From NCBI GenBank assembly GCA_963920525.1, contig OY986438.1, positions 182,636,888 through 182,700,887 of the forward strand: DNA of 64,000 nucleotides. The letters are read 5' to 3'. The notes beneath the pieces are model-generated. The model searched no databases. It was not told the DNA's origin and worked only from the letters and a program-made list of their open reading frames with translations. The first letter of the stretch is position 1. Each line of letters opens with the position of its first letter. Both the position numbers and the translations under genes were made by a program. The DNA comes from Dichetophora obliterata. Lineage: Eukaryota > Arthropoda > Insecta > Diptera > Sciomyzidae. Shown here one piece after another: positions 1 through 11,250 of the stretch.

Positions 1-324
1 CTCGTCCTTGATAATTATAAAGAAATAAATAAATTAAATTTTTATAAAAAATTTATGTAGACTGTGTTTTCTTAATTCCTTTGGACAATTTTTTATTAAA
101 AAAATATCCTTACTTTTATACCTTTTACACGAATTTGTTTTTTTTTTTGGTAGAAAAATTACTTTTAATCTGTTTTTCAAGCCCCGGGACTAGTCCCAAG
201 ATCCAGGGATTCTTAATTATTAATCCCGAAATCCCGAAATTGGAAGCCCTAGATTCCACACTCTTACTCTTGATAGTAGAATTAATATCTTTATTAGGCC
301 GGGTCGGTCTCCATGCAAAAAAAG

Positions 325-1865
325 TGTTTATTGCTCATATAGTACCCTCCACGAAAGAATTTCACGATATGTAAATATTAAGGCTAGCTGGAATTTTTTA
401 AAAAAATTTCCTTTTTTAAGCCAAAAAACACTTTGTTTTTTGCAATTTTTTTGTTTTTATGAATTGTTCTTACCAAAAACAAAAACCCAAAAAGTAAGCT
501 CCAAAAATGGTTTCTATATACAGGGTATCCTAGATCGAAGTTTCAATCCGGCGCTGGTTGATTCCTTGGGCTAAGACAAGAAAAAATTTGTATGGCAGGG
601 GGGTCCATCTTCACCCTGTTTCGCACGATAAGCGGTACCTGAAAAAGCACTTACAACCCAACACGGCAACAGCAAAGTTTCGCTTTACAAATTGTGTTTT
701 AGACATAAAACCATAATAAAGAAAAGCATATATCTATTTTTCCTAAATTTAGTATTTTTTAACGTTTCTTAAAAATTAAATAACATTCACATGTAAATGG
801 TATGTGCTCTTTAAGTGTATGTTTTCATAAAATAACAAATTCGCTCTTATTTGTTGCTGTACGGTGAGGCCGTATAATGAAATAATGCAGAGAATTATTT
901 GGAGACTAAGACTGCATCAGAAAAATAAAAAATAAAATTTTAACTTTTTTTTTTGTAAAACGAGCTTAAAGTGAAAAAAAGAAAATAAAAACATATTTTT
1001 AATATTTAAGTTGCTATCAATTACTCCATGGTTAAAAATGCCAAAAAACTTTTGCAGATATTAGTTAACTTATTAAAAAGCTTAAAAAACCGTTTCAAAT
1101 AGGTTCCTATCTGTAATAATTTTTAAGTAATCGCATTAAGACTGATTACACTTATGAATGCCATTTTTTGCTATACTTCCGCTTATAGCTCGAAACAGGG
1201 GGGGGGGAGATGGACCCCCCTGTCATAAAATTTTCTTCTTGGCTTGGTCCAAGCAATCAACCATCACCGAATTGAAACGGTGATCTGGGACGCCCTGTAC
1301 ACAAAAAAATTTCGAGAAATCTGCTCGTTTGCGATTTTTTGCGACTTTTTCGTAACTTTTTTGGATACATTTCGAAACGATTTCGAATTCAATCGCCATA
1401 GCTACGCCATTATCGTCTGGTTGTGGTCATTTAGCCACCGTTGGAAAGGTAATAAAGTTCCCTACCGCAATTTTTGGCTTACTTGCATATTTTAAAACGA
1501 AGTTAACCCATTGAGGACGAACAAAGAGATCCTCGTCCTCAAATGGTTCAATTGGTATCATCATTATTTTTTTAAATTATTTTTTATTTTTTTTTAATAG
1601 TGTATCTGAATTAATTTCAAAAAAATTCAATCTTATCAAAATCAGATTACTTTTAATTCAACAATTCAACAAAATAATCAAAATTTACCTAACTTTGTAT
1701 TTTTATTTGGCATTCATAGAAACAAAAAATTTTTCAATACAATTGTTTTTGCCCAAAAAAGGCACTTTTATAAAAAAATTCAGCTGACCTAAAGGTTAAC
1801 ACATCGCGAAATGCTTTGGTGGAGGGTACCACAATGAGCAAAGGAATATTTTAGACCAAGTTTAT
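325..1865. repeat. Outer imperfect inverted repeat around a foldback element
   Basis: The text near 325-430 (TAGTACCCTCCACGAAAG, then CACGATATGT) reappears as its reverse complement at about 1790-1850 (TTTGGTGGAGGGTACCAC). Similarity continues patchily inward to about 520 on the left and 1640 on the right. A third diverged copy lies at about 14,800-14,880 (CGTGGAGGGTACTACAA). This is therefore a dispersed repeat present as an inverted pair, with a younger foldback element (521-1297) between the arms. No coding capacity is recognisable. It may be one old TIR element or two repeats that happen to face each other. Confidence 0.5.
521..1297. mobile_element. TA-flanked foldback/TIR element, non-autonomous
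   Basis: The left end reads TA then CAGGGTATCCTAGATC, and the right end read inward on the minus strand is TA then CAGGGCGTCCCAGATC. The arms match imperfectly over about 120 bp, including GGTTGATT, a run of G followed by GGTCCATCT, and CCTGTTTCG. TA dinucleotides at 519-520 and 1298-1299 fit a TA target duplication. The 550-bp AT-rich interior shows no transposase. Superfamily assignment (Tc1/mariner-like by TA target) is inference. Confidence 0.7.
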
Positions 1866-1869
1866 CAAA

Positions 1870-4800
1870 CACTTTTCACGACCCTAATCATTATATTATT
1901 TATAAAGATCTCTATTCATATCTTTATTTTAAATTAATATCTTCAAATTCGTATAACGTCAAGTAGAGCCTGCCAATTTATGAAAACTTTGCGGCTTTCG
2001 AAAAGTATTTGCATGACTTAAAGTATTCAGAAAGCTAAAAAAAATAATTTTACTTACATACAAAATCGAAGAATTTCAAATATGGTTACTTTTACTTTTG
2101 CATTTTATAGTAAAAAACTGCTAACAAATATCGGACGGCATTTTGTTTTATCTAAAATAGAAGTATTTTAAAATAATTTAATATCTTTCCTATACCATAT
2201 TAATAGTTTAAAAATGTTTGTCAAACTTTTCGTTTTTTATCACTTTGATGAGAACCTTTACTTAAGTGTTGAAGATTTGCTTTTTATAAAATTCCCCTTA
2301 AAATTTGTATATATATTTTTCTGTTGTATCACACTTTTTGTGATAAAAAAAATCACTCAATTTATTTTAATAAATTACTTCAAAAGCATAACTATTTTTT
2401 AGATATTTTAAAATATTTCAAAGTTAAATACTATGACTTTTATTTTGTTCCATGCATAATTAAAAAAAACCCCCGTTTTAAGTTAAATTATTCAATAAAC
2501 CGGTTTTATTAAAAGTGTCTTTAATGGGTTATTTCAGAAATGGGTTTTTGCATTTTTCGAATATATGAAAAACTTCACAGTACGCATGGGAGTATGAAAA
2601 TGTTTACCATTTTAGGTTTAGTTAAAGAAAAAACTTCAACTAGAAAACAATTTCAAAACTCTTACTTTTCTTCGAATCTAAGCTTGAGGATCAGTGGGTT
2701 GTGTTGCAAAAGCTTACAATGAGCTTTATTTACTTTAAGTGCCAATAGGTATAAATTCAGGTGTTTTAAGCAAATATGGTTTGCATCACGTCCTCATTCA
2801 GAACTACACCTTAGTTGTTCTGTTGTAAGCAAAAAGTCTAAAATTGTCGTATTGCATTATTATTAAAAATAGAATAACTATAGAAAACTTTTAAAATTGC
2901 ATAAAATTGGACATGTTTTTTATACGTTTTGAGTAGAGCACTTTTTCTCGCAGTGCATTCCATCCAACGCAATTTGTATAATTTTTCGCATAATGCAAAC
3001 TAATTGTTAGCGCTTGTGTGCTTTTGTGTTGTTGAATGCGCATGTTGTTTTTATTTCTGTGACAACTGCATCGTTCCCACAAGCAATAACAGCTTTTTTA
3101 AATTAAGTTAGACAAAAACTTTGTACACTTGCGCAATCTTGGCATACTAAGCGTAGTTAATTTGACAACAAAAACCTAAAAAACACATCAACAAAGGCTT
3201 AAGAAATACTGCAACCATTAGCTAAGCCCAAATGTTAATCGTGTAGTTGTTGTTTAAACTGATTTTGTTGTTAACATTTAAAAATAACACGACATATTTA
3301 GGGCGCGTTGTTTTTGTTGAAATTTTGCAAAACATAAATTAGACCATATTTTAGACGTAACAAAAATAGCACTTTGGTTGCAAAACAACGCATTGCTTAT
3401 AATTGGAATATGAATATTAATTTATTTGGTGCTTAAATTGCACTTGCAGACAACTTGATGACGCTTTGCGGCCGCTATATTGTAGATACTGAAAAGCAGG
3501 TTGTTATTTTGGTTTTGAGGAAAAATATGGCAACCCAGTCAAAAGTTGAGCGGTTTGCGCTTGCAGCGTGTTCGCATTAATAACGTTTCCCGCGATTGTT
3601 TTCTGCAGCTTGCATTGTTTATGAGCTGTTAATTATGGGTGCTGGTGAATTTTAACTGCCGCACAGTGGTTTCATTTCATGCAAAGGTAGAAATAAAATA
3701 GAAGAAGTAGTTGTCAAGCAATAAAACATGATATATGAGTTGGAACTGGCTATATACGATCACGGCCATAATTATTTTGAAATTCGGCCGCACCACTCCT
3801 TCTCTTCATATAACACAAACATTTTGAAAATTAACATTTTTTATTTAACCTGTACACAAAAAGCTCTGGCAAAAAATCTTAAATATATACAGAAAAAATT
3901 TGTTCATAGATTCAATGAATATATTCATAAATATGTATTATGAATTGTTCGTAAAATTTCACCGGTAAACATGTTCATAGCAGCAGTGAACAGCGTTCAT
4001 AATATATAATAACTTAAATGAAATTTTTTAAATCTGTGAATATTAACCTGAATGCGATAAAGTTATTTATAATATTTCTGAACGAATCCAAGGATTTTAT
4101 GTATATTTTTCTATAGCTACATATAGAAGTATTACAGACAATAATTCTTAGTTACAAAAACTAAGTGTCTTGTGGTGCCATGATCGCTTTTCTTATATTG
4201 CTCATTAATCAGCCCTTTTCCAGAATCCATCGAAGCGTAAATTTTCTTTCGGATTCGTAATGTCGTATTCTGCAATCCGAATCATTAAATCGTATTCGAA
4301 CATTCGTAGCATTGCTATTCCACAATCCGAACGCATCAATTTTTGACAGCTGTTTTGTGAATTTTTTTCACGAAAGCCTTGCCTCGACGGATTTGCTTAC
4401 GATAAAAGAAAACAATTCAATTTATATAGAATTAGGTCGTCAAATAAAATGTATAATAATTTTTGGTTAATTTAGGTAAAATATTTTTTTAGACCTGTGA
4501 ATATGTTAGTTGAAATTTATTAAGTGCATTTCCTACATTTCGTAATACATTTCCAAATGGTTGATGGAATCTCGCAATATTCTTCGACGAATTTTCATAG
4601 ATTCTCTCGTCGAGAAATGTTCCTTTATTGTGCGAAAATTGCAATTGCAATGAAATCAATCCATTAAAAATCACAGCTAAAAAATACAATGTTGATCAAA
4701 AACACTTCAGATTTCCAATTTTTCTTTTTATTTATTTGTCTGCTATTGAAACCAGTTGTTTTCGAAATCCCGAAAGTAAGTTCGACAAGGGGAAGTTTCA

Positions 4801-5475
4801 TTCGGAATTTGGATTGGCAAATTTGTTGTATTCGTAGCGTAGCTTTACGTTCGAAAATTCTTTACTACGTATTCTGGAGTAGGGCAGAATGTGTAATCCC
4901 GTATCTTTATGAACACACTATTTGCTTTGTTAAATGTTTACCACCATTTTGTGTTTTTTGCATAGAAACCTCAGAACAGTGGCAGATGGGAGGTGGGTAG
5001 GTTCAAAGGAAATGTTGATTGCAATCTACTAATACGATCAGCTCATGACTTTTCCCCTTTCCCTTTGAAGGGTGGTATATAGGCTGTATATTCGAAAGAA
5101 ACGTTAGGAGTAAAAAAATAATAGAACCAGCTCATAGATTTAATCCTTCTATGGGTTGATTCAAAGAGATATAAATTATTTTCAACACTTTTTTTATTTT
5201 TTTTTTTTATGATGACCTCCTGATGGGTAATAGACAGTGGCGGATTTAAAAATTTCTCATAAAGAAGCCGCCTTAGTTTGCAAATTACTTTTTTTTTTTG
5301 CTTATTATATTTATTGATGTATGTACCGCACTTGTTTTTAAAAATTACACTAACGTTTTAAATGAATTTATTTTATAAATCGTTATTATATAAAAAATCA
5401 ATAAAGTTATTATATAAATCAATATTTAAAAAAATATAATTTGTAGGAATTAAAAGCTAAGAAATAACTAAGGAA
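1870..5475. other. Unassigned AT-rich DNA, no gene seen
   Basis: No open frame here resembles a protein I know; all are short and AT-driven. A patch at 4200-4350 repeats the string ATCCGAA/ATTCGTA several times. A related patch (TTCGGAATTTGGATTGG, GTATTCGTAGCG) faces it at 4800-4880, suggesting an eroded inverted-repeat element of about 650 bp whose ends I could not define. The stretch 2930-3720 is less repetitive and could hold non-coding regulatory DNA, but nothing specific supports that. Confidence 0.4.
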
Positions 5476-5958
5476 TATACACTCAAAATATTTATTAGTA
5501 AAATTTCAACGAATGATATTCCTAAGTAAAATATTCGTACATTCTACAAATTTTCGTACAATATACAAAGTATTTGTATTCTGATATCTTTACGAATTTA
5601 TTCGTAAAATGTTACTAATACCTAATGTAGTATCTACGAATATATTCGTTTTATATACTAATGATATTCGTAAACAAAAATAAATCAATTCATATTAGTG
5701 CATTGTACGAATGATTGTGTACATATAAATAATAATATTCGTAAATTTCTCGTACGAATAACTTCATAATTTTTTTCATTGCATTCGTGGTATTTATTAA
5801 TGTTTTTGTACTATTAACGAATGAAAAATCATATTAGTAGATAAAATTCATTCGTAGAATGTTCGAATAATTAGTTGAGTTTAAAAAATTTAAATCTGAA
5901 ATCGATCAGCCTGGCTTGTCGAACAAGTACAAAATATAAGGAACTATATGATTGTAAA

Positions 5959-6025
5959 GAGGTGTAGCCTACTGGTGGAGTGCCTGGCCTGTATGCTAAA
6001 GAGTACAAAACCTAGATCAGGCAGA
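5959..6025 (+). repeat. tRNA-like module 1 (decayed B box)
   Basis: The A-box-like part GTGTAGCCTACTGGTGGAGTG is followed by a tRNA-like spacing, but the B-box position reads ACAAAACCTAGATC, which has lost the GGTTC core. It is preceded by the unit's conserved lead (CTGGCTTGTCGAACAAG) and followed by a T-rich tract. Probably the oldest or least constrained of the three modules. Confidence 0.6.
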
Positions 6026-6083
6026 ATTTTTTTTATGCTGGTTTTCGAACAACTATAGAATATAAAAACTGTATGACTGTAAA

Positions 6084-6155
6084 GTGGCTGTAGCCTAATG
6101 GTAGAGTGCCTGGCCCATAAGTCAAAGAGCCGAGGTTCAAACCCCAGCGCAGAAA
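6084..6155 (+). repeat. tRNA-like module 2 with intact A and B boxes
   Basis: TAGCCTAATGG (6091-6101) fits a pol III A box and GGTTCAAACCC (6134-6144) is a consensus B box at tRNA-like spacing. A tract of T residues downstream (about 6158-6175) would terminate pol III transcription. The sequence does not look like a functional tRNA because I see no convincing acceptor stem or CCA-proximal pairing. I therefore call it a tRNA-derived promoter module, possibly transcribable. Confidence 0.65.
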
Positions 6156-6225
6156 GAATTTTTTATTTTTTTTTTTGCTGGTTTGTCGAATAACTACAGA
6201 ATATCAGGAACTGCATAACTGTAAA

Positions 6226-6299
6226 GTAGCTGAAGCCTGCTGGTAGAGTGGGTTGCTTATCAGCTAAAGAGCAGAGCTTCAAACTCCACCTGAGACAGA
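6226..6299 (+). repeat. tRNA-like module 3
   Basis: GAAGCCTGCTGGTAGAGTG matches the A-box part of the other modules and GCTTCAAACTCC occupies the B-box position with one change in its core. A T-run follows at about 6305-6312. The preceding lead (GCTGGTTTGTCGAATAACTA) repeats that of module 2, showing tandem duplication of the whole unit and not of the tRNA part alone. Confidence 0.6.
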
Positions 6300-6698
6300 A
6301 GATATTTTTTCGTTCTTGGATATTATGATCATTCATAAATGTAACAAAGTATGCGTGCAATATACATTTAGTTTTGTATGAATACGAATAAAATATTCGT
6401 TATATGTACTAATATACGTCGATTCTACGAATCCTATTCGTAGCTGAAAACTACTTAAAAAGTTTGTAGAATAGACGCAGTTATTAGTAATATTTACACA
6501 CAAATATTTTGGAGTGTATTAAAATTAAAATTGTCATGCTTTTTTAACATCCCAATTCACGCTACTAACATGTAGATTTTTTTATTTTACAAACAAATTT
6601 CGCGCATTCCTCTCTGTTTATTTCAGTTTCCTTGTGAATGTTTAAAAGGGTTGACCTGAAACTTCTTTCAGCAGTAGCTGAAGCCACTGAAATAACTA

Positions 6699-7036
6699 AA
6701 TAATAATAATAATAAACTGGCCTTTTTAGCCCTTGGAAGGACTTTGACCTAGCTTCTATTGATCAATTGTGTTGTGCGTGTTATTAAATGTTTGATCACA
6801 AATGACCGAGAACTGGACCTACGTGTTTTATGCCGACTCCGAACGGCTTATGTTCTCAAGAAGCTTTTACATGGCAATTTTTACTCTCTAAGGTTTGCCA
6901 TTGTCTGCAGAGAGGTGATGACCGAACAGAAAAATTAATTCAATTGAAAAAACTTTCTGTCTGAGCTGGAATTGAACCCGGGCTACCGCGGTTCTTTAGC
7001 TTAGGGGCCACGCACTCTACGCACTAGGCTACGGAC
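6699..7036 (-). mobile_element. tRNA-headed SINE, family A, with 16-bp target duplication
   Basis: The direct repeat GCCACTGAAATAACTA occurs at 6683-6698 and 7037-7052 and brackets the element exactly, the signature of target-primed retroposition. On the minus strand the head reads TAGCCTAGTGCGTAGAGTG (A-box region) and GGGTTCAATTCC (B box). About 250 bp of body follow, and the 3' end is a TTA-type trinucleotide run (TAA repeats at 6700-6714 on the plus strand). The head is clearly related to the tRNA-like modules of the TIR element 180 bp to the left. A diverged copy is at 56685-57050. No protein is expected; SINEs borrow LINE machinery. Confidence 0.88.
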
Positions 7037-7059
7037 GCCACTGAAATAACTACTATCGT

Positions 7060-7870
7060 TTTTAAAAGTATCAATATGTTAGTAAAAAAATTTTCGTAAT
7101 CCTTGATAAGAATCAATTTTATTTAATTTTAGTGATAGAGAACTAATGTAACTGTTTAGATCTTGCTAAGAACAATATCCTTGCCACAAAACTATTTCGG
7201 ATTTTAACTTTGCTTCTGTTGACATGTTCAAATTGTTATTATATATTAAGGCTGTATTTGTAATTTCATTTAGTGAAAATAAGCCTTGATTGCTAGGGAC
7301 TATGCTTTTCAAAGGTGGTATATTCTCAAACTTGCCCTTAAATTTTAGTTTCAAGGAAGAAATTATAATATCCAGGAATGAATAGTATAAAAAGCACTGT
7401 TAAATTTTAACTACGATTTTTTACAATATACAATACTTCATCAAAACCAAACTATTGTTGACATACTCGAGGAAGTTTTATTTCAATGTTTAGCTCAGAT
7501 GCTGTCTTTTTGTCATTAAGGAAACTACTTTCAAAACTGTTTTCATCTACTCTCATTTCACGATATTTATTAATGATGTTTTCCTCGTGGCTAGCTAAAA
7601 TGATGAAATCGTCTTGAAATGAAGATCGTATTATTCAAATTAATGTACATTTTGACTTTGTCAAATAGTAAAACCAACTTTGTATTTTTATTAATTAATT
7701 AATTTTTGATTCAGCATATATCATTTATTAAAATATTAAGAAACACAAGAGAAACAACATTTGGAAATGATTTAATATGCAATGGATTCTAAGGATAAAA
7801 TTTTAAAAGCGCGAATTCACTTAAAAGTATTTTGAAATATTTTCAGAAATGGTACAATTTAGGGACTATT
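7060..7870. other. AT-rich spacer, nothing recognised
   Basis: No coding, RNA or repeat signal that I can support. Confidence 0.4.
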
Positions 7871-7871
7871 T

Positions 7872-8480
7872 TTTTCTGATCTCGCTTGAATATCCACACT
7901 TCCAACAGAAAACAAACCTCTCATTTCTGCACTGGATTCGAAGATATCCATTTTCACCTCACCAGCAACAAGCTGTCCGGACATTTATTTGCCCATTCGC
8001 TGGTGCCCGACTTATCCAGTGCTGCTCCGGTCTTTAATCGAACTTGAATTCCCCTGGTTGACTCTTTCATATCTCGTTACTCTTCAAAGTCTTCTGCCAT
8101 ATCTGTTAATTCACTAAAGCTATTGAAATCTCTGAACCAGATATAAAACCTGTATTCACCAGACTGTTCCGGAAAAAGTGGTCCACTGTCTGCTTTTCTG
8201 TGTACCGGGTCTATCGTATTAAAGTTTGGATCCTTGTGGCGAAATCTTTGAATGATTCATGCTTTTGTTGCTCGCAGCTCCGGATCTCATCCTCTAATCT
8301 CTCAAAATAGTGATGCGGTACGTAAAATTTCAAGAACTCTTCCTTGAATTTGTTCCATGAGGCCCACTGCCTCATGAGGTTTCTGTACCGGGTCAAAGCT
8401 TTGTCTGGGCCGTAAACTTTCGTCAGCTGCCATGCCCATCGTCCATACAAAATTTTTACTTGAGTGTGTTTTAAAAACAT
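7872..8480 (-). pseudogene. Decayed Ty3/gypsy-type gag fragment
   Basis: The minus-strand frame at 8211-8480 has the pattern of the retrotransposon gag capsid core: a tryptophan-rich start, then WNKFKEEFLKFYVP, a tyrosine/phenylalanine-leucine step, and an ES-FKDFATRIQ-L-R end about 40 residues on. This is how insect Ty3/gypsy Gag proteins look. Downstream, after several stops and frameshifts, a cysteine-rich patch near 7880-7930 (CRNERFVFCWKCG) resembles the zinc-knuckle entry of such Gags. No protease, reverse transcriptase or LTR was found nearby, so this is a lone dead fragment. In life Gag would assemble cytoplasmic virus-like particles; here the product cannot be made. The family-level call rests on motif pattern alone. 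Confidence 0.6.
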
Positions 8481-8609
8481 TCAAACTTGGATAATTAGAG
8501 CATTTAAAATTGGAATTGACTAGAAAGAGTCTTCGCGGGATTGTGACTTTTTGTACACGGTCGTTTTTAGTATCATTAATTTTAAAAATAATGTAAAAAA
8601 TTTGCATTG

Positions 8610-9130
8610 TTTTTAACCTTTTTTTTTTGTACGATAATGGATTAAAACCATTGTTCGTGATAAAAAGATGCGCAACTATATGCAGCTTTTCTTAAATTTG
8701 CAGGAAATCTTAGATCTATTTAGCACCATTATTTATGATCAACCAAATTTTGTAAACTGGGAAAAATTTTTATCTTGACAAAATAATTATTAAAACTAGT
8801 AGGGAGCTATCTTCGACTGGGTTGAAGCTAAAATACCTACACAGTCGTGTTTAAGTGTATTCTTAACTTATGGGTCGTAATTTTTATTTAAATACTAGTA
8901 TAAAGGCCTGTCCTACGATAGGTCCTCCGTACTCTTCCTTTTTGGAGCCATTTGCCGAAAGCACTTTTTTTCTCTTTTTAAAGCTTGATTTTTTATTCAA
9001 TTGCTTTTTGAAAAATACAAATGTACCACTTTAAATAACACTTTAGGTATTGAAGCAGTGTTGAAAAGGTATTTAGATCAAAAACATACCACTGCAAAAA
9101 CCGAATATAGTCACTGATAAGTATCAAATA
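8610..9130. other. Spacer, nothing recognised
   Basis: AT-rich DNA with no supported feature. Confidence 0.4.
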
Positions 9131-9345
9131 TATTTTCTGTGCATTCTTTCAGGCTGAATGTTTTCGAAAGTATGTCTTGCAAAAGAACTTTACTGTCAAA
9201 AAATAATTACAGATTGAGAAATACTGTGTGTGGAGCCTAGCCTTTTATATATTAAGTTTTTTCTGTGCATACTTTCAGGCTGAACAGTTTGAGAAATATT
9301 GGGCACGGAGCAGCGTGCTTGCCTTTTATATATTAAGATTTAAAA
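9131..9345. repeat. Imperfect tandem duplication (~125 bp unit)
   Basis: TTCTGTGCATTCTTTCAGGC at about 9137 recurs as TTCTGTGCATACTTTCAGGC at about 9262. In each copy this is followed by GAGAAATA and then CCTTTTATATATTAAG. The two copies differ by indels, so the duplication is old. Confidence 0.7.
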
Positions 9346-9429
9346 TTTACACTCGGAGTACATTCTGGATATCAAAGATTAAGTGTTAAATATCAAATTA
9401 AAAAACTACTGTTTGTCGATTTTATGAAG

Positions 9430-10030
9430 GTTTTGCTATTATGATGAGGTCACCTTGTATGGGAGATAGGTGGAGTTTTCATTTGATCTTTCCAAATTCC
9501 AAACGAAGATTAAAACTAATTTGCAAAATTTGAAGACATTGTATAAATTTTCGTGAAAATGGATTTTGGATTTTCATCCCATTGGAATCTCAGTTTTACC
9601 CATCGGAAATGGGATTTTATAACTTTTATTAAGCTTTAATTAACTTTTATTTTTTGTTTGTATGAGAATTAGACGTAGTTTTCATTCAATTTTGATAAAT
9701 TTTATGCTCAGCATGGATATGAGTATTGAGGTAAAAGCTTTTGTGCATAGTTAAGATTTATACTTAATTGCAAAATTTGTGGACATTGTATTCATTTAGC
9801 CACTCTGTATATTAGGTAGGCGTAGTTTTCTTTCGATTTTAATAAATTTCATACTATGACTTCATTTTTTATATGAACTAATGTTCAAAGATTCAGATAT
9901 ATACTGTATGTGAAGAGACTTAAACGTTTTAAAAAAGGCACTTTGTGTTGGAGGTAGGTGTCATTTTTTTCCGATTTGACTTAGTTTCGAACTTGATCTT
10001 CATTTTTTAGATGACACTTTAAATTTTCTT
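9430..10030. repeat. Degenerate tandem-like repeats
   Basis: Three or four diverged passages share a TAGG(C/T)G(T/G)AGTTTTC-type motif followed by a T-rich ATTTGA/ATTTTGA step (near 9470, 9670, 9820 and 9950). I read them as an eroded tandem array; unit length is roughly 120-200 bp and uncertain. Confidence 0.35.
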
Positions 10031-10119
10031 ATTTCAATACGATAGCTCTAAAAATCCGGCTGTTATACTGACAACAGAAAAAGAAGAGACGGACATGGCT
10101 AAATCGACGAGGGAGTTGG

Positions 10120-11250
10120 CGCGGATCGAAAATATATCGCCCATTTCAGATTGAGGTGACTTATCAGTCGCACTGACCATCTCCGATTTGGCTCAAATTT
10201 TGTTCCTAGATTGGTTTATTGCTTAAAAAACTAAATTCGAAGTTATAAATTTTTAGAACCATTTTTCAAGGCCATAATAGGGTGTATTTTGAAATGACGT
10301 AGCTCAGTCAATTTAAATCCGATTTTCGTAAATAAGGTATCATTGGAAGGGTTATTTTGGCCCATTCTTAATTTCAAAGTTTAATGCTATGCCAACAGCA
10401 GGCGCTATAATTTTTTTCAGTTTCTTTATTTTGGTTTTTTGTACGTTCCAATACCTTTCGAACGATATAAAATTAAGGTATGCTCTTGAAGGGTTCAGAA
10501 GTTATGGCGTAAAACATGAAGTGTTAATGAATTTTCAATAAAAATTCAACTAGCTATCAAAGCTTTACAACATACATGCTCAGCAAAGAGTCTATTTCGC
10601 CCGCTTTTCCCGTCATACAAATTGTTTTCTATTATAAAATTGTGTTTTGCAAAAAATGAAACACTTACACACAAAAATACAAGCTGCTGTAAGCGATCGC
10701 CTTATTTTCAACAAATTCAACTTCAAATTCAAAAAAAATTAAAAAACATGTATGCTGCAAAGCTACACTGCACGTTTTACGCCATAACTTCTGAACCCTT
10801 CAAGAGCACACCTTAATTTTATATCGTTGGAAAGGTATTGAAACGTACAAAAAAGCAAAATAGATAAACTGAAAAAAAATTATAGCGTCTGTTGTTGGCA
10901 TGGTATTAAACTTTGAAATTAACAATGGGTCAATTTACAGCAATTTTTTTAAGTTTTATATTTTATCCTTAAAAAAAGAGGAGATAACTATTCGAATGAT
11001 ACCTAATTGACTGATAGTTAATAAAATATGATTAAAATTGACTGAGCTACGTTGTCTCAAAATAGGCCCTATTTTGGCATTCGAATGGCTGTGGCTCCGC
11101 AAAAAAATTTTTTTTTAAACTTTAAGCTCCGGAATTGGTTTTCTTAACAAAAAACCAACCTAAAAACAAATTTTGAGCCAAATCAGAGATGATCAGTGCG
11201 ACTGATAGGTCACCTCAATCTGAAATGGGCGATATATACTTTTCTCAACC
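10120..11250. repeat. 1.1-kb long inverted repeat, possible foldback element
   Basis: The left arm begins ATATATCGCCCATTTCAGAT at about 10132. Its reverse complement closes the right arm near 11220-11235 (ATCTGAAATGGGCGATATAT). Pairing continues inward for about 400 bp: AGTCGCACTGA, TGACTGAGCTACGT-type and ATTTTATATCGTT blocks each have a facing partner, up to GTTTTACGCCATAACTTC. A 200-250 bp loop (about 10530-10770) separates the arms. The text just left of it (AGACGGACATGGCTAAATCG) resembles a motif that recurs in fly intergenic repeats. No transposase was found. A transcript through it would fold into a long hairpin. Confidence 0.75.

Larger units (their letters stand above)
5480..6516. 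mobile_element. TIR element with three tRNA-like modules (copy 1)
   Basis: The element starts CACTCAAAATATTTATTAGT and ends in the inverted counterpart, with GAGTG at 6512-6516. TA dinucleotides at 5478-5479 and 6517-6518 fit a TA target duplication. Long subterminal zones repeat motifs such as TACGAATA and TATTCGTA in both orientations, so the arms can fold on each other. The middle (about 5909-6300) is a tandem triplication of a 128-139 bp unit that contains a tRNA-like A box/B box pair. There is no transposase, so it is non-autonomous. A second copy in opposite orientation, with only one module, lies at 40578-41291. This confirms the boundaries and shows that the module number varies. Confidence 0.8.

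Noticed and set aside
6084..6155. A functional tRNA gene
   Set aside because: A and B boxes are good, but the stems expected of a mature tRNA are not evident and the unit is part of a repeated element.
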